Shown piece after piece: positions 7,805 to 15,306 of a DNA stretch of 24,938 nt; positions within the stretch are counted from its first letter, which is position 1, and each line of letters begins with the position of its first letter. The translations under genes and the position numbers were made by a program. Origin of the DNA: Nitrospirae bacterium CG2_30_53_67 (GTDB lineage: Bacteria; CG2-30-53-67); contig MNYV01000135.1 of the NCBI GenBank assembly GCA_001873285.1, positions 1-24,938 of the forward strand. The letters run 5' to 3'. The notes under the pieces were generated by a model, which worked only from the letters and a program-made list of their open reading frames with translations, ran no database searches and was not told the DNA's origin.

Positions 7805-8692
7805 TTAATACCTCAGATGCCGGTCCTGATGCGTCCCGTGCTGGGCGCCGTGGCACCCCGTGCATTTCCTGTAGATGGATGCCGCAGGCGTGGCCGCGCC
7901 CGTAGCCGAAGTCCCGTGCTTGGCGGCGGCGAGACTGTGGCAGCGTATACAGGCAAAAGGTTCCGCCACTTTCAAAAGACCCGGATTCACGGTCCCGTGC
8001 GGATTGTGGCAGATGGTGCAGTCCTCGGTGACCGGCGCATGTTCATAGGTCCATGGGCCCTGCTGTTCCTGGTGACAGCCTCCGCACCGTTCGCTCATCC
8101 CGACCAAGGCCAAGGCCTTATCTTCATGGGGATTGTGGCAGTCGGTGCAGGCCATGACCCCTTCCCTCATGGGATGATGATAAGGCATGTTCATCTGGGC
8201 CTTCTTTTCCGTATGGCAGGTCACGCATTTTTCGGTGATGCGGGAATTCCGGAGCCGGTCGCTCTTGACCAGCGCCGGGTCGTCTCCGTGCGGTGCATGG
8301 CAGTCAAAACAGGCGAGCCCCGCCTTCTTATGGCTGCTCGTGTGCCATCCGGTCAGCTTGCTGTTTTGTTTCTGATGGCAGGAGAGGCAGATCTCCGGCG
8401 ACGGGAAGGAGATGGTCTCCCTTCCGGGATTTTCCACATGCCTGCTCCCGAGTCCGTGGCAGCCTTCACAATTCTGATGGGAGGCAAGCGTCTTCATCTT
8501 CTCATGGCACGAAGCGCACTGTTCCGCACCCACGGCCGAGGCCCCCTCCACCTGGTTCCACACGGTCCTCGCCATGGGTTTGTCCGCGGACATGGCCGGC
8601 CTTTCAAGCGTGAATTGAACGGCCAGCACAAAAAACAGGATCAATAAAATATCCAGAAGGAGAATAAAGACATACCCGCTGCTTTTTTTCAT
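7805..8692 (-). CDS. DmsE/MtrA-type decahaem c-type cytochrome
   Basis: The 295-aa protein has ten CXXCH motifs in order: CASCH, CEGCH, CLSCH, CFDCH, CVTCH, CTDCH, CGGCH, CTICH, CIRCH and CTGCH. Regularly spaced extra His residues (SHQN, SRH, SSHK, YHHP, YEHAP) can supply distal haem ligands. The CxxCHNPHG and CxxCHGAQHGTH context is typical of DmsE/MtrA decahaem proteins, which sit inside an MtrB-like barrel and carry electrons through the outer membrane. The N-terminus (YVFILLLDILLILFFVLAV) is a signal sequence or an uncleaved anchor. The RBS is GGGGGG before ATG. It starts the structural gene run after the long regulatory gap and is about the family length (300-330 aa). Confidence 0.93.
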   Translation of the reverse strand: MKKSSGYVFILLLDILLILFFVLAVQFTLERPAMSADKPMARTVWNQVEGASAVGAEQCASCHEKMKTLASHQNCEGCHGLGSRHVENPGRETISFPSPEICLSCHQKQNSKLTGWHTSSHKKAGLACFDCHAPHGDDPALVKSDRLRNSRITEKCVTCHTEKKAQMNMPYHHPMREGVMACTDCHNPHEDKALALVGMSERCGGCHQEQQGPWTYEHAPVTEDCTICHNPHGTVNPGLLKVAEPFACIRCHSLAAAKHGTSATGAATPAASIYRKCTGCHGAQHGTHQDRHLRY

Positions 8693-9090
8693 TTCGCCCC
8701 CCTTATCTTGAATGACTGAACATGGATCGCATACCGGGAAATGTTTTGAAACTTTTGAAAATCTTTTTATTTACAGTTTATATGGACCGACTTTTAAGAT
8801 GAAACAGATCGGAAAATTACCTGATGAATTGCTTTGTGATCCGCTTCTCAGGTTCAGACCGCGAACAAAACGCAATAACATCATCGTTGGACAGTGCAGA
8901 TTTCATGCCAAAACAGCCTGCTCTGATTTTTTAGGAAAACTTTAGAAAGGAATCAACAACTTGAGAGAAGAAGACTTATAGCGCACTGACGATATGACAT
9001 TGAAAAATGTACAGTTTGTATACAGAAGGCCGCCCTGTTCCTGTAAAGTTTATGCGCATTGAACGGCCTATGTATGTATATATCCTTTGC
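8693..9090 (-). promoter_or_regulatory. 398-bp regulatory gap upstream of the decahaem operon
   Basis: This is the only gap over 300 bp in the window. It is AT-rich compared with its neighbours and has no ORF with a convincing RBS. It contains the sigma-54-like motif listed separately and an inverted repeat ACATT-gaaa-AATGT at 8997-9010. A second dyad is formed by GGCCG (about 9029) and CGGCC (about 9063) around an ATGCGCAT palindrome (9052-9059). These upstream dyads are placed where an NtrC-type activator would bind, roughly 100-170 bp before the motif. Binding by the regulator at 9905-11305 is inference. Confidence 0.5.
8895..8910 (-). promoter_or_regulatory. Candidate sigma-54 promoter (-24/-12)
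   Basis: Read on the minus strand the site is TGGCATG-AAAT-CTGCA. It keeps the invariant GG-N10-GC core and differs from TGGCACG-N4-TTGCA at two positions. It points toward the decahaem gene and would give a leader of about 190 nt. A sigma-54-dependent activator gene is encoded just upstream, which makes the site more credible than its sequence alone. Confidence 0.5.
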
Positions 9091-9891
9091 CTATTTCCCT
9101 TGTTTTTCCTGGGAGATATTCTTGAGTTCGCCATTGATGACCTCCTGGTCCGCAAGACGCTTAGCTTTCTTGGCCGATTCATAGGACTCGTCCACCAGTT
9201 TCAGTATTTCATGAAAATCAAAGGAGTGCCATTTGATTTCTGCGAGCCTAAACTTCTCCTCTGCATCCTTAAGCGCTGCGGCCGCGTCAGTCACGGGATA
9301 CCCTTTTTTCCTGGCAAGGGTGACAAACTCTCCGCTCCATTTGACCGTGTTCTTGGCATAGAAGATCAGGTCGAGTGTGGCGTGGGCCTCCTCCGGCACG
9401 CTGGAAGAAAGGCCGCTCTTCGTGTTGTGACAACGGCGGCAGGCGTCGGCCACGTTTTCCGGGGAGAGGATGGCGGTATGCATGGAGCCGTGGCAGGTGA
9501 TGCAGGTCGGCCCGGGCACTTCTACGTTACCGGATAGGAGGGCCTTGTAATGCCTGCTCCGGGTAAATTCCTTCCACTGCGGCTGATGGCATTCGCCGCA
9601 GAGACCGGGTATGTTGGAGCCATGGACCCGGCTTCTCGGATCGGCCGGGCGCAATACGCCGGCATGGGCCTTATCGAGTCGGATATCAGCCGGGTTCCCT
9701 CCATGACAACGGTCGCAGGTCACACCGGCCTTGTCGTGCACCGAGTCCTTCCAGTTATAAAAAGCCTTACCTTCGACTTTGTTCTGCGGCAGGGTCGCGT
9801 GGCAAGCGATGCAGGAATTCCCCTCTGCGGATGCCGGCAGAATCAGGCAGATACAAAACAGCATCTCGGAAAATGAACGTAATGTGGACAT
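9091..9891 (-). CDS. Periplasmic pentahaem c-type cytochrome with helical C-terminal domain
   Basis: The start is ATG 9891, chosen because AAAGGAGGCGGC lies directly before it and a signal peptide (residues 1-22, ending PASA) follows; the frame also extends 10 codons upstream. In 266 aa there are five CXXCH motifs, all in the first two thirds: CIACH, CDRCH, CGECH, CITCH and CRRCH. The remaining 100 residues lack Cys, are rich in Lys/Glu/Ala and look helical, resembling the helical tail of other multihaem cytochromes that pack against a partner. It could accept electrons from the quinol pool or a donor cytochrome and feed the decahaem conduit. It is joined to the regulator gene with a 13-bp gap, so it is co-transcribed with the sensing genes, not with the reductase genes. 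Confidence 0.85.
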   Translation of the reverse strand: MSTLRSFSEMLFCICLILPASAEGNSCIACHATLPQNKVEGKAFYNWKDSVHDKAGVTCDRCHGGNPADIRLDKAHAGVLRPADPRSRVHGSNIPGLCGECHQPQWKEFTRSRHYKALLSGNVEVPGPTCITCHGSMHTAILSPENVADACRRCHNTKSGLSSSVPEEAHATLDLIFYAKNTVKWSGEFVTLARKKGYPVTDAAAALKDAEEKFRLAEIKWHSFDFHEILKLVDESYESAKKAKRLADQEVINGELKNISQEKQGK

Positions 9892-9904
9892 GCCGCCTCC
9901 TTTT

Positions 9905-11305
9905 TCAGATCTCGAAATCACTGATCTTCTTCCTGAGCGTGGTCCTCGTGATCCCGAGAAGTTTGGCCGCCTGAACCTGATTCCCTTGTGAGATCTCCAT
10001 GGCCTTCCGGATCAGAATCTTTTCCACGTTCCCGATGATGGTTTCATAAGGCGCCCGTGAGCAATCCATGCAGCGATTGAGGGCATTCTCGACCATGAAG
10101 GAGAACCCCTTGAGGAAATCCCCTTCCCCATGGATATGCATGGGGATCTCTTCCTTGAAGAGGTCCAGGGAGAGGTAGTCGTATTTGCACATGACCATGG
10201 CCTTCTTCATGGTGTTCTCCAGCTCGCGGACGTTTCCGGGCCAGTCGTAGCTCTGCAGATACTCGACCAGTCCGGTCTCAAACCCCTGAATCCTGAGGCC
10301 GAGGGCGGCATTAAACCGCTGAATGAAATATTCCAGAAAAGCCGGCATATCATCCCTATGGTCTCGAAGCGGAGGGACACGAACGGCCACCACGTTCAGC
10401 CGGTGAAACAAGTCCTGCCGGAACCGGCCCTCCTTTATATGTTTCTCCAGATGCTTGTTGGTCGCGGCCAGGATCCGCGCGTCCGAATGAAGGGTCTCTG
10501 TGCCGCCCAGCCGCTGAAAGCTTCCATCCTGCAGCACGCGCAGAACCTTGGACTGGGTGGCAAGTGACATGTCTCCGATCTCATCAAGAAAAAGAGTCCC
10601 CCCTGCGGCCTGCTCAAACTTCCCCGGTTTTCCCGTGCTGTCTGCGCCGGTGAATGTGCCTTTCTCATATCCGAAGAGTTCACTCTCCAGCAGGTTCTCC
10701 GGAATTGCTGCACAGTTCACAGCCACGAAAGGCCTCTCCGTGCGGAGACTGTACCGGTGCAGGGTCCTCGCGATCAGGTCCTTGCCGGTCCCGGACTCTC
10801 CAAGGATCAGGACGGTGATATCGGACTTGGCCACTTGTCCGATGAGTTTATAGATCTCCACCATCAAGGAGCTGTTTCCGATAAGCCGCTCTTCTGTAAG
10901 CCGGTCATCCTCGGAGACCCGCTCGATCCCGGAGCTTTTCATCAGGCGGCCGGCCTTGAGCGCCCGCTCGATAACCTGGCGCACGGCGGCGATGTCCAGG
11001 GGCTTGGTGAGATAGTCAAAGGCCCCGGCCTCAATGGATAAAATGGCCTTGTCCGTGTCGCCGAAGGCCGTAATCAGGACCACGGGAAGATCCGGCTTGA
11101 ATTCCCTGATCTGTTTCAGGGTCTCCAGGCCGTCCATGCCCGGCAGTTTCAGATCCAGGAGGATCAGATCCGGGGCCGAGTCCCGGACCCTCTCCACGGC
11201 CTGCTCTCCATCCTCGGCCGTGAAGATCTCATACTCCCTGAAAAAGATCTTTTTCAGAAAGTGCCTGACACCCGGCTCATCATCAACAATCAGTATCCTA
11301 TCCAT
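9905..11305 (-). CDS. Sigma-54-dependent NtrC-family response regulator
   Basis: The 466-aa protein has the standard three parts. The receiver has D8-D9 and phosphoacceptor D51 in LDLKLPG. The AAA+ sigma-54 interaction domain has Walker A GESGTGKD near residue 170, Walker B GGTLFLDEIGD near 235 and an arginine-finger region FRQDLFHRL near 298. The C-terminal Fis-type helix-turn-helix is QVQAAKLLGITRTTLRKKI. The L1 loop that contacts sigma-54 reads GTFTGA, not GAFTGA. ATG 11305 is preferred to the GTG two codons earlier. The gene follows the kinase gene by about 12 bp, so the two form a two-component system. The sigma-54-like site at 8895-8910 is its probable target. Confidence 0.93.
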   Translation of the reverse strand: MDRILIVDDEPGVRHFLKKIFFREYEIFTAEDGEQAVERVRDSAPDLILLDLKLPGMDGLETLKQIREFKPDLPVVLITAFGDTDKAILSIEAGAFDYLTKPLDIAAVRQVIERALKAGRLMKSSGIERVSEDDRLTEERLIGNSSLMVEIYKLIGQVAKSDITVLILGESGTGKDLIARTLHRYSLRTERPFVAVNCAAIPENLLESELFGYEKGTFTGADSTGKPGKFEQAAGGTLFLDEIGDMSLATQSKVLRVLQDGSFQRLGGTETLHSDARILAATNKHLEKHIKEGRFRQDLFHRLNVVAVRVPPLRDHRDDMPAFLEYFIQRFNAALGLRIQGFETGLVEYLQSYDWPGNVRELENTMKKAMVMCKYDYLSLDLFKEEIPMHIHGEGDFLKGFSFMVENALNRCMDCSRAPYETIIGNVEKILIRKAMEISQGNQVQAAKLLGITRTTLRKKISDFEI

Positions 11306-11317
11306 AGTCACTCATCG

Positions 11318-12781
11318 TTAAACCGGAAGTAGAATGGAGAAGATCGTCCCCTTCTCCTTTTTGTCCTTGAGCGAAATCTCTCCCCCGTGTTCCTGAATGA
11401 TTTGATACACGATGGATAACCCCAGCCCCGTGCCCTTCTTCCGGGTGGTATAAAAGGGCTCAAAAAGATGTTCCCGAATCGTTTCATCTATGCCCTCTCC
11501 GGTATCCTCGATATCAATCTCCACATCCTCCTCGGAACCGTTTATCGAGGTCCGAATTCGGATCTCCCCGCCATCGGGCATGGCCTGAATGGCATTCAGG
11601 CAGAGATTCCCCACGGCTTCCTCCATCTTCCGCCGATCCACAAAGACCAGGGGAAGGTCTACAGCCGGGAAAAATTTCAGGCGGATACGGGCCGTCTCCA
11701 TCCTGGGGCGGTATTTGCCTGTCACCTCTTCGAGGAATGCGTTGATGTCCACGGGACTGAGATGGATCCTGGGAGGGGCCGCATAGACAAGGAAACGGCT
11801 GATGATCTCATCCATTCTCTGAACATCGTTCAATACCATTTCCCGTTCCTCCATGTCCAGCACGCCGGACGAACCGGGCTCATTCATGGCCTGGATGCAG
11901 AGTTTGATGGAGGTAAGGGGGTTCTTCAGCTCATGGGCCAGGTTGGCCGAAAATTTTCCTATGGCGTTTAGTTTCTCGCTCCGGATCAGTTTCTCCTGTG
12001 TCCGTTGCACCCGTTCAAAGGCCTCCTTGAGTTTTACGGACATTTCGTTGAAGGTCCCGGCCAGTTCGGCGGTCTCGTCCCGGCCCTTCACCTGGATCTG
12101 AGTCCCCCATTTCCCCTTTCCGATATTCTTCGCGCCCCGGATCACATGCAGGAGAGGAAGGATGTACCGCCGGGTCATCAAGAGGCTGACCAGGACCCCC
12201 AGCATAGTCAAAAAGGCCGCCATCCCCCATAACTCTCTTTTAAGGGACCGAACCTGCTTGAGATGGTACGCCCGGGTGATCCCGATCCGCACGTATCCGA
12301 CCTGCATGGTGTTGACCACGATCGGGGTGATGACCTCAAAAATGATCGAGGTCTTCGGGAGGATCAGCGCTTCTTTGCCCGACCAATCAAATCCTGACGG
12401 ATCTTCAAGCTCTTTCCGGTATAGATCCTTGCCCACAAAGGCCAGGAGTTTTTCTTCACGGCCGTAAACGGCGGCATATTCCACAATGCCCTCCTCGGAT
12501 TCCGGCGCCTTCTCTTCTTTTTTTATTTTAAAGACATCGAGGAGCCTGTAGAGGGCGAACAGATCCTCGTAGAGGAGGGGCTCCACGGCCTGGTGCGAGA
12601 GAGCCCTGGCAAGATAGACGCCGCGTTTTCTAAGCTCCGCCTCGGATTCCTTCTCGATATGATTGAAAAAAAATAAACTCAGAACGAAGATCAGGAAAAG
12701 AATCAGGAGGATGCTGGTCACCGACACCTTGAAGGCGAGACTTAAGTACCATCGTGTTTTGAAACGCGCAACTGATTCCAT
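11318..12781 (-). CDS. Membrane sensor histidine kinase (HAMP-HisKA-HATPase)
   Basis: The 487-aa protein has transmembrane helices at about 18-40 and 184-204 enclosing a periplasmic sensor domain of about 145 residues. HAMP follows (about 205-258), then HisKA with phospho-accepting His283 in LAHELKNPLTS. The HATPase domain has an N-box NLCLNAIQA (392-400), G1 DTGEG and G2 GTGLGLSI. All catalytic motifs are intact. The periplasmic domain matches no named sensor fold that I can assign by eye. It is the middle gene of a binding protein-kinase-regulator trio with tiny gaps, which suggests that the PhnD-like protein docks on this periplasmic domain, as AioX is known to do with AioS. Confidence 0.93.
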   Translation of the reverse strand: MESVARFKTRWYLSLAFKVSVTSILLILFLIFVLSLFFFNHIEKESEAELRKRGVYLARALSHQAVEPLLYEDLFALYRLLDVFKIKKEEKAPESEEGIVEYAAVYGREEKLLAFVGKDLYRKELEDPSGFDWSGKEALILPKTSIIFEVITPIVVNTMQVGYVRIGITRAYHLKQVRSLKRELWGMAAFLTMLGVLVSLLMTRRYILPLLHVIRGAKNIGKGKWGTQIQVKGRDETAELAGTFNEMSVKLKEAFERVQRTQEKLIRSEKLNAIGKFSANLAHELKNPLTSIKLCIQAMNEPGSSGVLDMEEREMVLNDVQRMDEIISRFLVYAAPPRIHLSPVDINAFLEEVTGKYRPRMETARIRLKFFPAVDLPLVFVDRRKMEEAVGNLCLNAIQAMPDGGEIRIRTSINGSEEDVEIDIEDTGEGIDETIREHLFEPFYTTRKKGTGLGLSIVYQIIQEHGGEISLKDKKEKGTIFSILLPV

Positions 12782-12792
12782 GGTCCGTCATT

Positions 12793-13713
12793 TCACCTGT
12801 CCGGCAGCCATGATGTCTTCCTGGAGGCCTTTAGAAAATTTTCCATCTCCCGGACCGAATCATAGAGACCAGCGGAAGGCTCCACAAACCGGTCTATCTT
12901 GAGATTTTTCAAGATCTTCTTCCCTTCGGGATCCTGGTCCATGCCGAACAGGATCGCCTGAAACCTCTCCCTGAACGGCTTGGCGGTCTTTGGAGAGACC
13001 ACCACCGGCGGCATGCCGAAAGGCTGGGAGGAAAGAATCACACGCGTCTTCTCCACGCTAAGGTCATTTCTCTCCTTGAGAGAGTCGTAAACCAGGCTGT
13101 CCACGGCCGCCCCGTCCGCGATCCCACGCGCCACGGCTTCAATGGATTTGTCATGACTATGGGTGTAAAAAAAATAAGAGAAAAACTGCTCCGGTATGGC
13201 CCCCTCTTTGCGGATCAGATATTCAGGGTAGAGGGCGCCGGTATTGGAGAGATCATCGGTATAGGCGAAGATCCTCCCCCTAAGATCATCGAAGGTCTTG
13301 ATGGGGCTCTCTTTGGCAACGATGATATAGGATTGATAGGTATCCTTTCCATAAATAATGGGGATAGCCGCCACAGGGAGCTTGAAATTCTGTTCCGCTC
13401 GGAGGTAGGCTCCCGTACAGATAAAGGCGTAGTCCACGGCGCCCAACTCAAGAAGATCGTTCACCTCCTGATAGGTCCGTCTCTGTTTCAGGACGACCCG
13501 TTGACCGAACTTCTTGGATAGATAGTCCAGGAAATCCTGATAATAGGAAAACGTCTTCTCCGGGGAAATCATAGCCGAGATGGCAAAACTGATTTCCTGC
13601 TTCTCATCCCCGATCGGAGTCGAGGACAAGCTTTTTTCCTCACCCGCCCACCCCGGAGGAGCAATCAGGAATAAAAAAAACACAAGACAGACGGCCCAAA
13701 GATACTGCTTCAT
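12793..13713 (-). CDS. PhnD-type periplasmic binding protein, likely sensor accessory
   Basis: Starting at ATG 13713 (MKQYLWAVCLVFFLF) the protein has a clean signal peptide ending near PPGWA and about 306 residues. The frame continues 34 codons upstream, but that part has no signal character. The core matches the phosphate/phosphonate-binding PhnD family: ISAMISPEKTFSYYQDFLDYLSKKFG, then VDYAFICTGAYL, PIKTFDDLRGRIFAYTD and GIADGAAVDSLVYD. No ABC permease or ATPase is encoded nearby. Followed directly by a kinase and a regulator, it resembles AioX/ArxX, the oxyanion-binding protein that triggers a two-component system. Ligand and partnership are inference. The candidate ligand is the oxyanion reduced by the respiratory complex. 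Confidence 0.87.
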   Translation of the reverse strand: MKQYLWAVCLVFFLFLIAPPGWAGEEKSLSSTPIGDEKQEISFAISAMISPEKTFSYYQDFLDYLSKKFGQRVVLKQRRTYQEVNDLLELGAVDYAFICTGAYLRAEQNFKLPVAAIPIIYGKDTYQSYIIVAKESPIKTFDDLRGRIFAYTDDLSNTGALYPEYLIRKEGAIPEQFFSYFFYTHSHDKSIEAVARGIADGAAVDSLVYDSLKERNDLSVEKTRVILSSQPFGMPPVVVSPKTAKPFRERFQAILFGMDQDPEGKKILKNLKIDRFVEPSAGLYDSVREMENFLKASRKTSWLPDR

Positions 13714-13823
13714 TTTATACCCGATCCCATAAAGGCGCGTCCGTTCATCCTTCGCATCAAAGACCTCCCCCTCCATGAAGGTTTTCATCATATCATCTTG
13801 AAATCGGCTTGGCAATAAACTTA

Positions 13824-14762
13824 TCAGGCAAAAAACTGCCGGATGTACCCCTGTGCCACAAAAAGCGTTGCGGCCCCGATCAGCCCCTTGATGAACCTGT
13901 CGGGCATATGCTTCTGTAGCCGCGCCCCCAGGTACATCCCGGCCAGACCGCCCGCGCCGAAAAGCGCGCCGAGGAGCCAGTCCGGCGAGGTGGAGAGACC
14001 CTGAGGCCCCGGGAGGATACTGTAAAAGCCGACCCCGGCAATGGAGGAGAGGAACGTTCCCATGAGTGACGCGCCCGCCACGGTATAGACCGGCAGGTGG
14101 AAAACTGCGACGCAGAAGGGGGCGATGATGGCCCCGCCGCCCACGCCGTAGGTCCCGCCGATGATCCCGACCACAAAGGCGAGAAGAAACATGGCCTGTG
14201 TCCCGAAGGAATATCTTCTTCCCTGAAATTCATATTCGGTCTTTTTCCAGGATATGGAGATGTTGCCGACCATGGACCCGTTGAGGTTTCCATTCACTCC
14301 CATGGGATGATTCGGATTTTTTGGAGATATCCCTTTGGCAATTACCTGATAGAGAAGCCTGACGGCCAGATACAAAAGGACACATCCCACAAAGAACTTG
14401 AAACCTCTCGGGTCCGGGAGGAAATAAACCCGGAGGTAATACCCGATGACAATCCCCGGAAGCGTCCCTAAGATAATTGTCCAGGTCAGCGGCCAGACCA
14501 TGCGCCCCTCTTTGATATACCGGTAGACACCGCTGGGGATGGCCACAATGTTGAAGACGAAATTGGTGGCGCTCACGGCCGGACTGACAAAATGCAGAAC
14601 ACTCATCTGGAAAGGGAGAATCAGAAATGCCCCGGAAACCCCGCCCATGGAAGCAAAGAAGGAGATGACAAAAGCCACTGCAGGAGGGAGCAGAAGCGAG
14701 GTCGTGACTCCGGACACCGGAAAGTGATAGACGAAAAGATTCAGGATATTATAATCGCTCAT
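13824..14762 (-). CDS. TauE/SafE-family anion permease
   Basis: The 312-aa protein has about eight hydrophobic helices and the family's repeated Gly-rich motif: FFASMGGVSGAFLILP in the first half and GIIGGTYGVGGGAIIAPFC in the second. TauE/SafE proteins move sulfite or other small sulfur- or carbon-containing anions across the inner membrane. The ATG overlaps the stop of the STAS-like gene by 14 bp, with GGAGGGAGGATC as a good Shine-Dalgarno, so the two genes are translationally linked. Next to a respiratory oxyanion reductase and a periplasmic anion sensor, export of a sulfur product such as sulfite is plausible. This remains a hypothesis because the family is broad. Confidence 0.9.
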   Translation of the reverse strand: MSDYNILNLFVYHFPVSGVTTSLLLPPAVAFVISFFASMGGVSGAFLILPFQMSVLHFVSPAVSATNFVFNIVAIPSGVYRYIKEGRMVWPLTWTIILGTLPGIVIGYYLRVYFLPDPRGFKFFVGCVLLYLAVRLLYQVIAKGISPKNPNHPMGVNGNLNGSMVGNISISWKKTEYEFQGRRYSFGTQAMFLLAFVVGIIGGTYGVGGGAIIAPFCVAVFHLPVYTVAGASLMGTFLSSIAGVGFYSILPGPQGLSTSPDWLLGALFGAGGLAGMYLGARLQKHMPDRFIKGLIGAATLFVAQGYIRQFFA

Positions 14763-15306
14763 AAACCCAGATCCTCCCTCCGTCTCTCATCTCTTCGGTC
14801 CGTTTGACAAGACGTTTCTTATGAAGATTGAGAAGTCTCGTGCCGCTGGTATTGGCAGGAATCTTCAGAGCGCCGGAGAGATCGTTGGAGTTGATCCTCT
14901 TCTTGCCCTTTATAAAATCCAGGGTCTCTTTGAGGTAATTATTCAGGCTGCCGGTCAGGACTTTCTCTCCATCCCGCGTCTCCGCCATAACGGCAAGCTC
15001 TTTTCGTTCCAGAGCGACTTCAATGTTCTCTTTCTGATTCTCATTCAGACCGGTGAGAAGAATATATTTATCCCCGTACTCGCCGGAGAGCAGGCGCGAG
15101 ACAAGCTTGGCCACAATCTCATCGGCACAGGAAAAATCAATCACCCCGATCTTCGAAAAATCGAGTGCGACCACGGTTCCATCCGGCTCGTTCCCAAGGT
15201 CCCTCTCGATCCGTTCCCGGATCTTCTCTCCCGACGGCCGGGTCACAAGATCGTTTGAGCCATTCTTGAGTTCTTGTTTTAAGAATTTATAAAGATCGTA
15301 TTTCAT
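14749..15306 (-). CDS. STAS-like (DUF4325-type) protein with C-terminal helix-turn-helix-like tail
   Basis: From ATG 15306 (AAAGGAAGAATCGAC before it) the protein is 185 aa; the same frame extends 94 codons upstream inside the neighbouring gene but reads as non-coding there. Residues about 20-110 resemble the STAS-like family: GTVVALDFSKIGVIDFSCADEIVAKLV, then DKYILLTGLNENQKENIEVALERK. The last 60 residues (INSNDLSGALKIPANTSGTRLLNLHKKRLV) look like a winged helix. STAS-like proteins of this type often sit beside a GHKL-type ATPase in anti-sigma-like switches. That pair is not adjacent here, but a GHKL C-terminal end lies at 24763 on the same strand. The gene overlaps both neighbours. Confidence 0.75.
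   Translation of the reverse strand: MKYDLYKFLKQELKNGSNDLVTRPSGEKIRERIERDLGNEPDGTVVALDFSKIGVIDFSCADEIVAKLVSRLLSGEYGDKYILLTGLNENQKENIEVALERKELAVMAETRDGEKVLTGSLNNYLKETLDFIKGKKRINSNDLSGALKIPANTSGTRLLNLHKKRLVKRTEEMRDGGRIWVYERL

Noticed and set aside
7817-8647. Plus-strand open frame opposite the decahaem gene
   Set aside because: Ten CXXCH motifs on the minus strand settle the coding strand.
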